DNA from: CAUUCX01 sp041844835
GTDB taxonomy: Bacteria > Bacillota > Clostridia > Peptostreptococcales > Anaerovoracaceae
Direction of reading: 5' to 3'
Assembly (NCBI GenBank): GCA_041844835.1
Contig: JBGZBU010000030.1
Span: forward strand, 1 to 37,708
DNA: 37,708 nt
The position numbers were made by a program, and so were the translations under genes. Shown piece by piece: positions 1 to 7,932 of the stretch (positions within the stretch are counted from its first letter, which is position 1; every line of letters begins with the position of its first letter). The notes beneath the pieces were generated by a model. The model searched no databases. It had not been told where the DNA came from and saw only the letters and a program-made list of their open reading frames with translations.

Positions 1-605
1 CTGAAAGAATAAAAACGGTCCGCAGGTATGCTTATAGGATAATAGCTTTTCACCGCTTCGCAGTAATCCCTAAGCATGACTGCGATCTCTTCCCTTGTCA
101 CAAAAGCATCAGGTGCAAACATATCATCTCCGATTCCTTTTATAATGCCGTTCTCATAAGCCCAATCCACCGCTTCGGCATACCACGCGCCGGGCTTGAC
201 ATCCTTGAAAGGCGCTCTATTGGAAGCAAGCTCTTTAGGTTTGTCCATCAGCTCCCAGTTACACCTGTAATTATGCAGTGTCTTTACCATCATAGCCCTA
301 GTCATATATGCATCCGGGGCGAACTCCGTCTTTGTGACCCCATCCATAATCTCATAAAGCGCATGGATTGTCGGCCAAAACCAGTGTCCCCAGAGATCTG
401 TAAATCCCTCCATCCAATGCAATATTTTGCCCTTTCTTTCAGTAACCCATGTCGAATATCCCGGTGGAGTGCTGCTCTGCCCATATAAAGATTTGTTGCG
501 GGTGGAGTCAGATACATCATTCGCAAGCACATTCCCTTTTACAGGGGCGATCAAAGCTGCAATAAGAAGCAAATATATGCATTTTTTGATGATATTTTCT
601 TTCAT
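1..605 (-). CDS. SLH-domain secreted surface protein, N-terminal part (runs off left edge)
   Basis: Reading the minus strand from ATG at 605-603 gives an open frame to the window edge (about 201 residues, no stop). Residues 1-28 look like a signal peptide: basic MKENIIKK start, hydrophobic core YLLLIAALIAPV, then a VLA-ND cleavage-like site. A Trp/Ser/Thr-rich stretch follows. Two S-layer homology repeats are visible: one around residues 80-120 (E-F-A-P-D-A-Y-M-T-R-A pattern) and one around 140-195 (FKDVKPGAWYAEAVDWA, then GIGDDMFAPDAFVTREEIAV). SLH domains bind secondary cell-wall polymers, so the protein is probably held non-covalently on the wall. The start is supported by AGAGGA about ten bases upstream and by a promoter at 673-701. 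The C-terminal part is outside the window, so any catalytic or adhesive domain is unknown. Confidence 0.88.
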   Translation of the reverse strand, partial: MKENIIKKCIYLLLIAALIAPVKGNVLANDVSDSTRNKSLYGQSSTPPGYSTWVTERKGKILHWMEGFTDLWGHWFWPTIHALYEIMDGVTKTEFAPDAYMTRAMMVKTLHNYRCNWELMDKPKELASNRAPFKDVKPGAWYAEAVDWAYENGIIKGIGDDMFAPDAFVTREEIAVMLRDYCEAVKSYYPISIPADRFYSF

Positions 606-672
606 AATCACCCATCCTCTTTCGTCTTCTTATTCTTAAAATAAATATATTTAGCTGCAGCTAACCACCTGC

Positions 673-701
673 AGTATATCATTCCCCATCTAATATTTCA
701 A
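673..701 (-). promoter_or_regulatory. Sigma-A-type promoter of the SLH gene
   Basis: On the minus strand TTGAAA (701-696) is followed after exactly 17 bases by TATACT (678-673), with TG one base before the -10. The predicted transcription start is near 666, giving a leader of about 60 bases to the ATG at 605. Confidence 0.65.
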
Positions 702-772
702 ATACTATTTGCCGTCTTATGTCACTCTTGCGGTATAGGCGAAATTTCATTTCTCCTGTTGTACTTGTTTTC

Positions 773-843
773 ATAGAAAGCCTCTCTATCTGATAATTAT
801 GTTAGTGCATAAACTGATTTTATCAGACGGCTTTCTATTTTTT
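773..843 (+). terminator. Long nested inverted repeat ending in a T run
   Basis: Arms ATAGAAAGCC (773-782) and GGCTTTCTAT (829-838) pair. Inside them TCTGATAA (789-796) pairs with TTATCAGA (820-827), and TTATG (797-801) with CATAA (808-812). Six T residues follow the outer arm on the plus strand only. This is the shape of an intrinsic terminator, but no plus-strand gene precedes it in the window. It could end a small RNA or be a decayed miniature element. Confidence 0.5.
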
Positions 844-900
844 AGTCTTTTGTCACATATGTATTATCACCTGACATATTTTCGGCAGCGGATAAAAATC

Positions 901-958
901 GTGAACTGACCCCCAAAGTCGGACTGGGAATCCGAGATGAGGAGGTCAGTTTTTTCTT
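901..958 (+). terminator. Hairpin with T run, resembling an IS3-type end
   Basis: AACTGACC (904-911) pairs with GGTCAGTT (944-951), followed by TTTTCTT. A second small stem, CGGA/TCCG, lies inside. The left arm with its CCCCAAAG continuation resembles, from memory, termini of IS3/IS150-family elements, but no transposase fragment is present. It would also work as a terminator just before pstS. Confidence 0.4.
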
Positions 959-963
959 GGAAA

Positions 964-1003
964 TTAACATAGAATTAATATGCATAAGCTTTCAGAGTTT
1001 ACA
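964..1003 (+). promoter_or_regulatory. Candidate Pho box upstream of pstS
   Basis: TTAACA (964-969) and TTAATA (975-980) lie 11 bp apart, and TTTACA (998-1003) lies about two further turns on. PhoP-type regulators of Gram-positive bacteria bind direct TT(A/T/C)ACA repeats with this 11-bp pitch. The site lies 70-110 bases before pstS, and a PhoB-family regulator is encoded in the same cluster. The match is by eye. Confidence 0.45.
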
Positions 1004-1073
1004 TGAAAAGATGTAGATTGTATGCGAGGAGATGTGGAGATGCGGATTATAGAAAAAGCAGGAGGAGAAGCAT

Positions 1074-1907
1074 ATGAGAAAGGTTTTGCCGGCGATATTT
1101 GCTGTGATCCTTATTATTGCGGGCATCACTGCATGCGGCGGAAATGACGGAAAAGAGAAAAGCGGCGAATTATCGGGGAGAATTTCTCTCGACGGATCAT
1201 CTTCAATGGAAAAAGTGGCGGGATTCCTTTCGGAAGCGTTCGCAGAAGAGCATACCGGAGTCAGGATAAGCTATAACCCGACCGGTTCCAGCGCCGGCAT
1301 ACAGGCTGTTGCCGAAGAGCGATGCGATATAGGTCTTGCGAGCAGACCGCTTAGGGAAGAAGAGAAAAGGAAAGGACTGCAGCAGGCGGTAGCGGCTGTG
1401 GACGGCATAGTAGTCATAGTTCATCCGGACAACCCCGTAAAGAATCTGAGCCTCGAGCAGATCGGAGAAATATACAAAGGGGAGATAAAAAACTGGAAAG
1501 AACTCGGGGGAAAGAGTTTGCCGATAGTGATGATAGGAAGAGAGGCGGGATCCGGCACAAGAGAGGGATTTGAGGAAATAACGGGAACCAAGGGCGTCTG
1601 CAAGTACAATCAGGAATTGACATCCACGGGCGATGTCGTACAAACGGTCGCAGGAAACCCCAATGCCCTCGGATATGCTTCATGGGCATCGGTGAAGGAT
1701 AGAGTAAAAGTACTCAAAGTAGACGGAGTTGCAGCGAGCAGGGAGAACATACAGGATGGGAAATACAAGCTGCGAAGGGATTTTTATCTCGTGACAAAGA
1801 GCGAGAAAAAACTTTCAGAGGAGGCACAAGCATTTTTTGAATTTGCGGTATCGGGCGCCGCGGATGATTTGATCGAATCTGCGGGAGCGGTTCCCGTTAA
1901 AAGATAA
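1074..1907 (+). CDS. pstS: Phosphate ABC transporter substrate-binding lipoprotein PstS
   Basis: 277-residue extracytoplasmic phosphate receptor that delivers inorganic phosphate to PstC/PstA. It begins with a lipoprotein signal: MRKVLPAIFAVILIIAGITAC, with the lipobox cysteine at residue 21. The mature part shows the family hallmark DGSSSMEKVAGFLSEAF near residue 41 and the phosphate loop YNPTGSSAGIQAV, then GREAGSGTREGFEE in the second lobe. An AGGAGGAG site lies six bases before the ATG. It is the first gene of a pst operon with pstC 29 bases downstream, and a candidate Pho box lies upstream, so induction by phosphate starvation is likely. The identification rests on family motifs and operon position and is firm. 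Confidence 0.96.
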   Translation: MRKVLPAIFAVILIIAGITACGGNDGKEKSGELSGRISLDGSSSMEKVAGFLSEAFAEEHTGVRISYNPTGSSAGIQAVAEERCDIGLASRPLREEEKRKGLQQAVAAVDGIVVIVHPDNPVKNLSLEQIGEIYKGEIKNWKELGGKSLPIVMIGREAGSGTREGFEEITGTKGVCKYNQELTSTGDVVQTVAGNPNALGYASWASVKDRVKVLKVDGVAASRENIQDGKYKLRRDFYLVTKSEKKLSEEAQAFFEFAVSGAADDLIESAGAVPVKR

Positions 1908-1936
1908 AAGCGGAAAAAGGAGAAATAAAGATATCC

Positions 1937-2794
1937 ATGGTGCGATCATTTGAACGAAGTATGAAAATCCTGTTTACGATATGCGGTTTTCTTGCTGTAG
2001 CTTTTGTCCTGATAATAACGGCCTTTCTCCTGTTGAGCGGCACCCCTGCACTTCGTGAAATAGGACTGAAAGATTTCCTTTTGGGACGGGTATGGGCATC
2101 AACGGGAAATCCTGCCGCATACGGTATATTGCCGTTTATACTTACCTCGATATACGGAGCCGTAGGGGCGATAAGCATAGGAGTTCCTTTAGGGATAATG
2201 TGCGCTGTATTTATAGCAAAAATCGCCGATAAAAAAACAGCGGGGCTCGTCAGAAATTCGGTGGATCTGCTTGCACAGATTCCGTCAGTTGTTTTCGGAC
2301 TTGTCGGAATGATTCTGATTGTGCCGGCGGTGCGTGAAGTGTTCAATCTGCCGGACGGAGCGAATCTTTTTTCCGCAATTATCGTTCTTTCCGTCATGGT
2401 ACTGCCGTCCGTGATCATGATTTCCGAAACTGCAATCACGGCGGTTCCCACAGAATATGAGCAAGCGTCACTCGCACTCGGGGCGACTGAAATGGAGACG
2501 ATATTCAAAGTCATTCTGCCCGCTGCAAAAAGCGGCATTCTGACCTCAATTATACTAGGTATAGCAAGGAGCATAGGAGAAGCTATGGCAGTAATGATGG
2601 TTGCGGGCAATGTCGCGAATATGCCCGGACTGTTTAAAAGCGTGCGTTTTCTTACCACTGCGGTAGCAAGCGAGATGTCATACTCTTCGGGATTTCAGCG
2701 GGAAGCACTCTTTTCGATTGCATTGGTGCTCTTTTTCTTCATAATGTTCATAAATCTGATACTGAATTTGATAGTGAAAAGGCGGAAGGATTAG
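1937..2794 (+). CDS. pstC: Phosphate ABC transporter permease PstC
   Basis: 285-residue inner-membrane permease, one half of the phosphate channel. About six hydrophobic segments are visible, starting with ILFTICGFLAVAFVLIITAF. The cytoplasmic coupling loop EYEQASLALGATEMETIFKV is the EAA-type motif that contacts the PstB ATPase. The ATG at 1937 has GGAG about 14 bases upstream, a longer gap than usual; a later start at the Met before KILFT would lose only the first dozen residues. It lies between pstS and pstA and is followed by pstA after four bases. Confidence 0.95.
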   Translation: MVRSFERSMKILFTICGFLAVAFVLIITAFLLLSGTPALREIGLKDFLLGRVWASTGNPAAYGILPFILTSIYGAVGAISIGVPLGIMCAVFIAKIADKKTAGLVRNSVDLLAQIPSVVFGLVGMILIVPAVREVFNLPDGANLFSAIIVLSVMVLPSVIMISETAITAVPTEYEQASLALGATEMETIFKVILPAAKSGILTSIILGIARSIGEAMAVMMVAGNVANMPGLFKSVRFLTTAVASEMSYSSGFQREALFSIALVLFFFIMFINLILNLIVKRRKD

Positions 2795-2798
2795 CAAA

Positions 2799-3656
2799 AT
2801 GAATCAGTTATCATTTGAAAGAAAAATAAAGGACGTCGCACTTAAGGCGATTGTTTATATATCCGCGGCGCTGATAAGCATAATGCTGGCGGCGCTGTTG
2901 GGATTTATCATCTACAAGGGGTGCGGCTATATAAGCTGGGAATTTCTGACGAGCAAGCCCAGTTTGATACGTGACACAAACGGAATATTGCCGAACATAC
3001 TTAACACCGTATATTTGGTTCTGTTTACTCTTTGCATCGTACTTCCCGTCGGTGTCGGAGCTGCGATATATCTCAACGAATACGCAAAAAATAAAAAAGC
3101 GGTCAAAGCGATCGAGCTTGCGACCGAGACCCTTGCAGGAATTCCGTCGATTATATACGGTCTTGTGGGACTACTCATTTTTGTAAGATTCTTTTCGTTC
3201 GGAACCGGATTGATCGCGGGAGCCTGCACTCTTTCCGTAATGACTCTGCCGACAATAATCCGTACGGTACAGGAAAGTTTGAAAACGGTAAGCCGGTCTT
3301 ATCGTGAAGGCGCCTTTGCTCTCGGCAGTGATAAGTGGTATATGATCAGAACGGTTGTTTTGCCCTCTTCCATAGACGGCATTGTCACCGGCTGCATACT
3401 TGCAGCGGGCAGAGTGGTCGGAGAAAGCGCGGCGCTGCTTTTTACCGCGGGGATGGCAAATGAAATTATGAACATATTTGAAGCGCTGCAGCCCGGCAGC
3501 GCGGGAGCCTCACTAACCGTTGCACTTTATATGAACGCCAAAGAAAGAGGTGATTTTGAAGCGGCTTTCGCAATTGCGGCAATCCTTGTATTTATAAGTT
3601 TGATCATAAACCTGTCCGCAAAAGGTATCGCCCGGGGAGTGAAAAAAAGAATTTGA
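2799..3656 (+). CDS. pstA: Phosphate ABC transporter permease PstA
   Basis: 285-residue membrane permease and partner of PstC. Several hydrophobic helices are visible: VYISAALISIMLAALLGFII near the N-terminus, VYLVLFTLCIVLPVGVGAAI, and a last one near ILVFISLIINL. The EAA-type loop reads SYREGAFALGSDKWYMIRTV. The PstA-typical stretch ETLAGIPSIIYGLVGLLIFV is present. The start is preceded by AAGGA inside the pstC end. A 104-base A/G-rich gap, 3657-3760, separates it from pstB. Confidence 0.95.
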   Translation: MNQLSFERKIKDVALKAIVYISAALISIMLAALLGFIIYKGCGYISWEFLTSKPSLIRDTNGILPNILNTVYLVLFTLCIVLPVGVGAAIYLNEYAKNKKAVKAIELATETLAGIPSIIYGLVGLLIFVRFFSFGTGLIAGACTLSVMTLPTIIRTVQESLKTVSRSYREGAFALGSDKWYMIRTVVLPSSIDGIVTGCILAAGRVVGESAALLFTAGMANEIMNIFEALQPGSAGASLTVALYMNAKERGDFEAAFAIAAILVFISLIINLSAKGIARGVKKRI

Positions 3657-3760
3657 AGGAAGTGAAAAAAGGAAGCGAAAAATCGGAAAGATTTGGAAGA
3701 TTGGGAAATTTTGAGAGAAGTGAACGATTTGAAAAGAATGTTTGAGAGGTACAGAAAAAT
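3657..3760 (+). other. A/G-rich spacer between pstA and pstB
   Basis: Purine-biased stretch with imperfect repeats of GAAAGATTTGGAAGATT type and several cryptic Shine-Dalgarno-like GGAAG and GAGAG motifs. No ORF with its own start signal was found. It probably arose by slippage and carries only the weak pstB ribosome binding site (GAGAGG). Confidence 0.5.
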
Positions 3761-4546
3761 ATGAGTAACGAGAGGAACGCTTACGGCGAATCAATGAATT
3801 CCGCCATATCCGTAAATAATCTCAACTTGTGGTATGGGACAAATCATGCGCTGAAAAATGTGAATATAGAGATCCCCGGGGAAAAAATCACAGCTTTGAT
3901 AGGACCGTCAGGTTGCGGCAAATCCACGTTTTTAAAAACTTTCAACAGAATGAACGACCTTGTGGATGATTGCAGGATTGAGGGAGATGTATTCATAGAT
4001 AATGAAAATATTTATTCCGATATTGATGTTACGATCTTGCGAAAAAAAGTGGGTATGGTATTCCAAAAACCGAACCCGTTTCCAATGAGCATATATGACA
4101 ATGTTGCGTACGGTCCCAGAATTCACGGCATGAAATCGAAAGTGGTTTTGGATGAAATAGTGGAACGTTCATTGAAGCAGGCTGCGATATGGGACGAATG
4201 TAAGGATAGATTAACAAAGAGCGCCCTCGGCCTATCCGGCGGGCAACAGCAGAGACTCTGCATAGCAAGAGCGCTTGCCGTCGAGCCGGAAATAGTGCTC
4301 ATGGACGAACCCACATCCGCGCTTGATCCGATATCAACTCTGAAAATTGAAGAACTGGCGGTAAATTTAAAAAAGAAGTATACTATAATCATAGTTACTC
4401 ATAATATGCAGCAGGCGGCAAGAATTGCCGATAAAACGGCATTTTTTCTGATGGGGGAGCTGGTTGAATACGGCGATACGGAAAAAATATTTTCGACACC
4501 GCGTGACAGCAAGACGGAAGATTATATCACGGGGAGGTTCGGATAA
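3761..4546 (+). CDS. pstB: Phosphate ABC transporter ATP-binding protein PstB
   Basis: 261-residue ATPase that drives phosphate import. Walker A is GPSGCGKS (residues 48-55), the Q-loop is at FQKPNPFPMS (101-110), the ABC signature is LSGGQQQR (158-165), and Walker B is IVLMDEP (178-184), followed by TSALDP and the H-loop VTHNMQQA. FQKPNPFPMSIYDN is diagnostic of PstB within the ABC superfamily. The ATG at 3761 has GAGAGG about ten bases upstream. An internal ATG at 3794 has no such site and would remove only the poorly conserved N-terminal tail. The stop codon overlaps the phoU start (TAATG). Confidence 0.96.
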   Translation: MSNERNAYGESMNSAISVNNLNLWYGTNHALKNVNIEIPGEKITALIGPSGCGKSTFLKTFNRMNDLVDDCRIEGDVFIDNENIYSDIDVTILRKKVGMVFQKPNPFPMSIYDNVAYGPRIHGMKSKVVLDEIVERSLKQAAIWDECKDRLTKSALGLSGGQQQRLCIARALAVEPEIVLMDEPTSALDPISTLKIEELAVNLKKKYTIIIVTHNMQQAARIADKTAFFLMGELVEYGDTEKIFSTPRDSKTEDYITGRFG

Positions 4547-5235
4547 TGAGACACAGATTTGATGAACAACTTGATAAAATGAATGAAGAGCTCATCAGGA
4601 TGGGTGCTCTTTGCGAAGAAGCAATAAACAGCGCTGTCATGTACCTGGTCGAACGGGATGAAAATATGCGAAAAAGCGCGTCGCGAGCGGAAGAGCAGAT
4701 TGATCAAAAGGAGCGGGACATAGAAAACTTGTGTATGAAGCTCTTGATATTGCAGCAGCCCGTTGCCGGTGATTTTCGCGCAATTTCCGCCGCCCTCAAG
4801 ATGGTTTCAGACATGGAGCGTATCGGGGATCAGGCCGCTGATATAACGGAAATGGCGGAATATGTGGATTTGCAGCTTATCAAAGGGAAAACACATATAA
4901 GCGATATGGCGGCGGCTGCGGTAAAAATGGTTACGGACAGCATAGAATCGTTTGTAAGAAAAGATAGAGAATTGGCATATGCCGTAATAGCGCATGACGA
5001 TATAGTAGATGAGCTTTTTTCTCTCGTCAAGGAAGAACTGATCGCGGAAATAAGTGCCGGATTTTTGGATAGGCGAAGCGGATCTGATGAAGGAGATATT
5101 TCGGGAAGAGATGCCGCGGAATCTCTGACGGATCTGCTCATGATCGCAAAGTATTTTGAACGGATAGGCGATCACGCGGAGAATATTGCGGAATGGGTGA
5201 TATATTCCCTCAGCAGAGGAACGGAGGACGCGTAA
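4546..5235 (+). CDS. phoU: Phosphate uptake regulator PhoU
   Basis: 229-residue all-helical protein that restrains Pst transport and Pho signalling when phosphate is plentiful. Two PhoU repeats are recognisable: the first with QKERDIENLCMKLLILQQPV and AISAALKMVSDMERIGDQA, the second with AESLTDLLMIAKYFERIGDH AENI. The E/D-R-I-G-D metal-binding motif occurs in each repeat. The start codon shares one base with the pstB stop, so translation is coupled. A slightly long linker (RRSGSDEGDISGRD) separates the last two helices. Length fits the family (about 215-235). Confidence 0.94.
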   Translation: MRHRFDEQLDKMNEELIRMGALCEEAINSAVMYLVERDENMRKSASRAEEQIDQKERDIENLCMKLLILQQPVAGDFRAISAALKMVSDMERIGDQAADITEMAEYVDLQLIKGKTHISDMAAAAVKMVTDSIESFVRKDRELAYAVIAHDDIVDELFSLVKEELIAEISAGFLDRRSGSDEGDISGRDAAESLTDLLMIAKYFERIGDHAENIAEWVIYSLSRGTEDA

Positions 5236-5288
5236 TAACGGCAAAGGAGAATTGAGTGACAGCGGTATAGCGATAACGGAGAATTGAA

Positions 5289-5975
5289 ATGATATATGTT
5301 CTTGAAGATGATGTGAATATCCGAAAACTTGTGTGTTACAGCCTGTCTAAGGAGGGCTATGAAGTCACGGGATTTGCAAAGCCGTGCGAACTTTGGAGAG
5401 AAATGGCAAAGCTTCCTCCGAATTTGCTGCTGCTTGACATAATGCTGCCCGATGAAGACGGATTGGCGATACTGGAAAAACTCAAAAAAAATGAGAAATA
5501 TCGCGACATTCCGATTATTATGCTCAGTGCCAAAGGCAGTGAGTACGATAAGGTTACGGGGCTTGATAAGGGCGCGGACGACTACATCGCAAAACCGTTC
5601 GGAATCCCGGAATTGTCCGCCAGAGTCAATGCGGTTTTAAGACGCTATGAAAAAACGGACAAGACGGATAAGAATGCCGAATACAAAATATGCGGCTTGT
5701 ATGTGAATCCGAGCAAGCACATAGTAAAGGCGGGGGGAAGAGAAGTCGACCTGTCGTACAAAGAATATTCGCTGCTGCTGACACTTCTTGAAGCGGATGG
5801 AGCTGTGGTAAAAAGAGATGATCTCCTCACGGCGGTATGGGGGGAATATTACGAAGAATCTAGAACGCTGGATGTGCATATAAGGAAACTGAGAGTTAAG
5901 CTCGGCGATGCGGGAGCCAGGATAAAAACCGTCAAAAATATAGGCTATAAGTTGAGCACGGAAGCGGAGGACTGA
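5289..5975 (+). CDS. phoB: OmpR/PhoB-family response regulator
   Basis: 228-residue two-component regulator. The receiver domain (1-115) has the acidic pair E6/D7/D8 (LEDD), phospho-acceptor D50 in LLLLDIMLP, S80 in IIMLSAKG and K102 in IAKPFG. The C-terminal winged helix (about 128-225) has SYKEYSLLLTLL, the VWGEYYEESRTLDVHIRKLR recognition region and VKNIGYKL. A GGAGAATTGA site precedes the ATG. Being 53 bases after phoU and 64 bases before a PhoR-like kinase, it most likely controls the pst genes. The same family is called phoP in Bacillus; the symbol is by context. Confidence 0.88.
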   Translation: MIYVLEDDVNIRKLVCYSLSKEGYEVTGFAKPCELWREMAKLPPNLLLLDIMLPDEDGLAILEKLKKNEKYRDIPIIMLSAKGSEYDKVTGLDKGADDYIAKPFGIPELSARVNAVLRRYEKTDKTDKNAEYKICGLYVNPSKHIVKAGGREVDLSYKEYSLLLTLLEADGAVVKRDDLLTAVWGEYYEESRTLDVHIRKLRVKLGDAGARIKTVKNIGYKLSTEAED

Positions 5976-6039
5976 AAAATTCGCGCATAACGCATGAGTT
6001 TTATGTTTTCGGCATATCTTCGGCATATGGGGGAATCAT

Positions 6040-7704
6040 ATGAACAAAAAGATATTCAAATTGAATGTCCTGACATCAATGGCGGTGCTCGCAGTGAGTT
6101 TTACGCTCATGTACGCCGTTTTATTTGCATATTTTGAGGGACAGATTTTTAACGAACTGAAAAGTGAAGCGAAATACATCTCTTACGGCATTGCCAACGA
6201 CGGTGTGCAATATCTTGATAATTTCAACAACAAACAAAAGCGCATAACGCTGATAAATGAGAAGGGCGAAGTGATTGCCGACACTGTTGCGGACGGGCGG
6301 GAACTGGGAAATCACGCTGAACGCAAGGAAGTAAAAGAGGCGATGCTGACAGGATTCGGCAGAAGCGCGAGATTTTCGGACACGATGACCGCAAAGACCC
6401 TATATTACGCCGTCAGACTTGATGACGGCAGCATTCTCAGGGTTTCTACAAGGCAGGATTCCATATTTGCAATGATGCTCACGCTATTTCCGCATATTTT
6501 ATTTGTAATCATAACAGCCATAATAATTGCAATACCGATTTCCGTATATGTTTCGAGGCGAATAATAAAACCGCTCAATGATCTTGACCTCGATAATCCC
6601 GCGGATAATGAAGCATATAACGAGCTGGCGCCCCTGCTGTCAAAAATAGCGCAGCAAAAAGAACTGATAAGTGCACAGATCAGGGAAGTTTCAGAAAAGC
6701 GGGAGGAATTCAATCTGATTGCGGAAAACATGAATGAGGGATTGCTCATCATTGATAGTAATGCTAAGGTGCTGTCCCACAACAAAGCGGCAGTCGGCAT
6801 ATTGGGAGCCCCCGCAAATGCGGACGGTGCGCACGGCAGCGTTTATGCGCTTAACAGGAGCGGAGAATTTCGCAGTATCATAGAGTCCGCGCTTTCCGGG
6901 AAAAAGGAAGAGGCGGCATTCGCCCTTAACGGGAAAAGCTATAATATTTCGGCAAATCCGGTGTATCAGGAGAACAGAGTCATAGGAGCCGTAATAATGC
7001 TCATAGATGTGACGGAGAGTTTGGAACGCGAAAAGATGCGCCGCGAGTTCACATCGAATGTATCTCATCAATTAAAAACGCCCCTGACATCGATTTTGGG
7101 TTTTGCGGAGATCATGAAATCGGGGCGCAATGAGGAGGAATCTGTAAAAGAATTCTCAGGGATAATATATGATGAAACGAAAAGACTGGTTGCTCTTGTC
7201 GGAGATATCATAAAACTTGCAGAATTGGATGAGGGCGCGCCGGCATATCATATGTGCGATGTGGATTTGTACGAAACGGCAGTCATGACCGCGGGCAGGT
7301 TGGAATCCGCAGCTCACAGCAGAGACGTGCGGCTCGCGGTCTTCGGGGAGCCTTGTCCAATGCGAGGATCTCCCGCAATTCTTGAAGATATGATATACAA
7401 TCTTGTTGATAACGCCATCAAGTATAACAAAGCGGGCGGGCGGGTCGAGGTTTCCGTAGATAACGCCGACGATCGCCGGATAATACTCACGGTCAGGGAC
7501 TCCGGAATAGGCGTTCCCGCCGCAGATAAGGAGCGGATTTTTGAACGCTTTTACACCGTTGATAAGGCGGCGTCGAGAGAGAGAGGAGGCACCGGGCTCG
7601 GACTGGCAATAGTTAAACATGGGGCAAAATTCCACAATGCCGAAATAAGTCTTGAGAGCACGCTCGGGAGCGGCACGGAAGTTCGCATTTCATTTCCGAA
7701 ATAA
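6040..7704 (+). CDS. phoR: PhoR-type membrane sensor histidine kinase
   Basis: 554-residue sensor kinase. TM1 is about 9-31, a sensor loop about 32-145, TM2 about 147-171 ending in the HAMP-like SRRIIKPLNDL, then a PAS domain about 220-325 (EGLLIIDSNAKVLSHNKAA). The phospho-acceptor region is SNVSHQLKTPLTSILGFAEI with H343. The ATPase domain has N-box NLVDNAIKYN (454-463), G1 DSGIGV, F-box FERFYTVD and G2 GGTGLGLAIVKH. The residue after the histidine is Gln instead of the usual Glu. It probably phosphorylates the regulator just upstream in response to Pst/PhoU status. No terminator is obvious between it and the rplM promoter. Confidence 0.88.
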   Translation: MNKKIFKLNVLTSMAVLAVSFTLMYAVLFAYFEGQIFNELKSEAKYISYGIANDGVQYLDNFNNKQKRITLINEKGEVIADTVADGRELGNHAERKEVKEAMLTGFGRSARFSDTMTAKTLYYAVRLDDGSILRVSTRQDSIFAMMLTLFPHILFVIITAIIIAIPISVYVSRRIIKPLNDLDLDNPADNEAYNELAPLLSKIAQQKELISAQIREVSEKREEFNLIAENMNEGLLIIDSNAKVLSHNKAAVGILGAPANADGAHGSVYALNRSGEFRSIIESALSGKKEEAAFALNGKSYNISANPVYQENRVIGAVIMLIDVTESLEREKMRREFTSNVSHQLKTPLTSILGFAEIMKSGRNEEESVKEFSGIIYDETKRLVALVGDIIKLAELDEGAPAYHMCDVDLYETAVMTAGRLESAAHSRDVRLAVFGEPCPMRGSPAILEDMIYNLVDNAIKYNKAGGRVEVSVDNADDRRIILTVRDSGIGVPAADKERIFERFYTVDKAASRERGGTGLGLAIVKHGAKFHNAEISLESTLGSGTEVRISFPK

Positions 7705-7762
7705 TCGTGTGCAAATCATATACAAATTGCGTACAAAAATATGCGGAGTTTCTTGAATTTGT

Positions 7763-7791
7763 TTGACAAAGAGTGGGAAGTCTCGTATAAT
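7763..7791 (+). promoter_or_regulatory. Strong sigma-A promoter for rplM-rpsI
   Basis: Perfect consensus TTGACA (7763-7768) and TATAAT (7786-7791) with a 17-base spacer. Transcription should begin about 7798. This is the best promoter in the window, as expected for ribosomal protein genes. Confidence 0.92.
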
Positions 7792-7794
7792 TAT

Positions 7795-7920
7795 CGTGCA
7801 CTTTGTTTTTGAGGTGCACGTTTTCTTTAGGGCACAGGATGGGAATCCGTCCGCAGGACCCGTTTATTGTAAGTGTTGAACCAGATCGCCGGCGATATTT
7901 GCGGCGCGATCCCAGTAAAC
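7795..7920 (+). ncRNA. Structured leader of rplM (candidate L13 autoregulatory leader)
   Basis: The 5' region holds CGTGCAC (7795-7801) pairing with GTGCACG (7814-7820), followed by TTTTCTTT. After it comes a GGG...GGATgggaATCC...GGACCC nested stem region (about 7830-7862). Many Bacillota carry an L13 leader at this place that binds L13 and represses its own mRNA. The shape and position fit, but no covariance-model match was run. The first hairpin plus T run could also act as an attenuator. Confidence 0.5.
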
Positions 7921-7932
7921 AAGGAGGATATG

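Noticed and set aside
1203..1643. Long minus-strand ORFs inside pstS and many similar shadows elsewhere
   Set aside because: They oppose clearly conserved genes and lack start signals or domains.
7873..7932. 20-codon N-terminal extension of rplM
   Set aside because: It lies in the structured leader, is unlike L13, and AAGGAGG points to the ATG at 7933.
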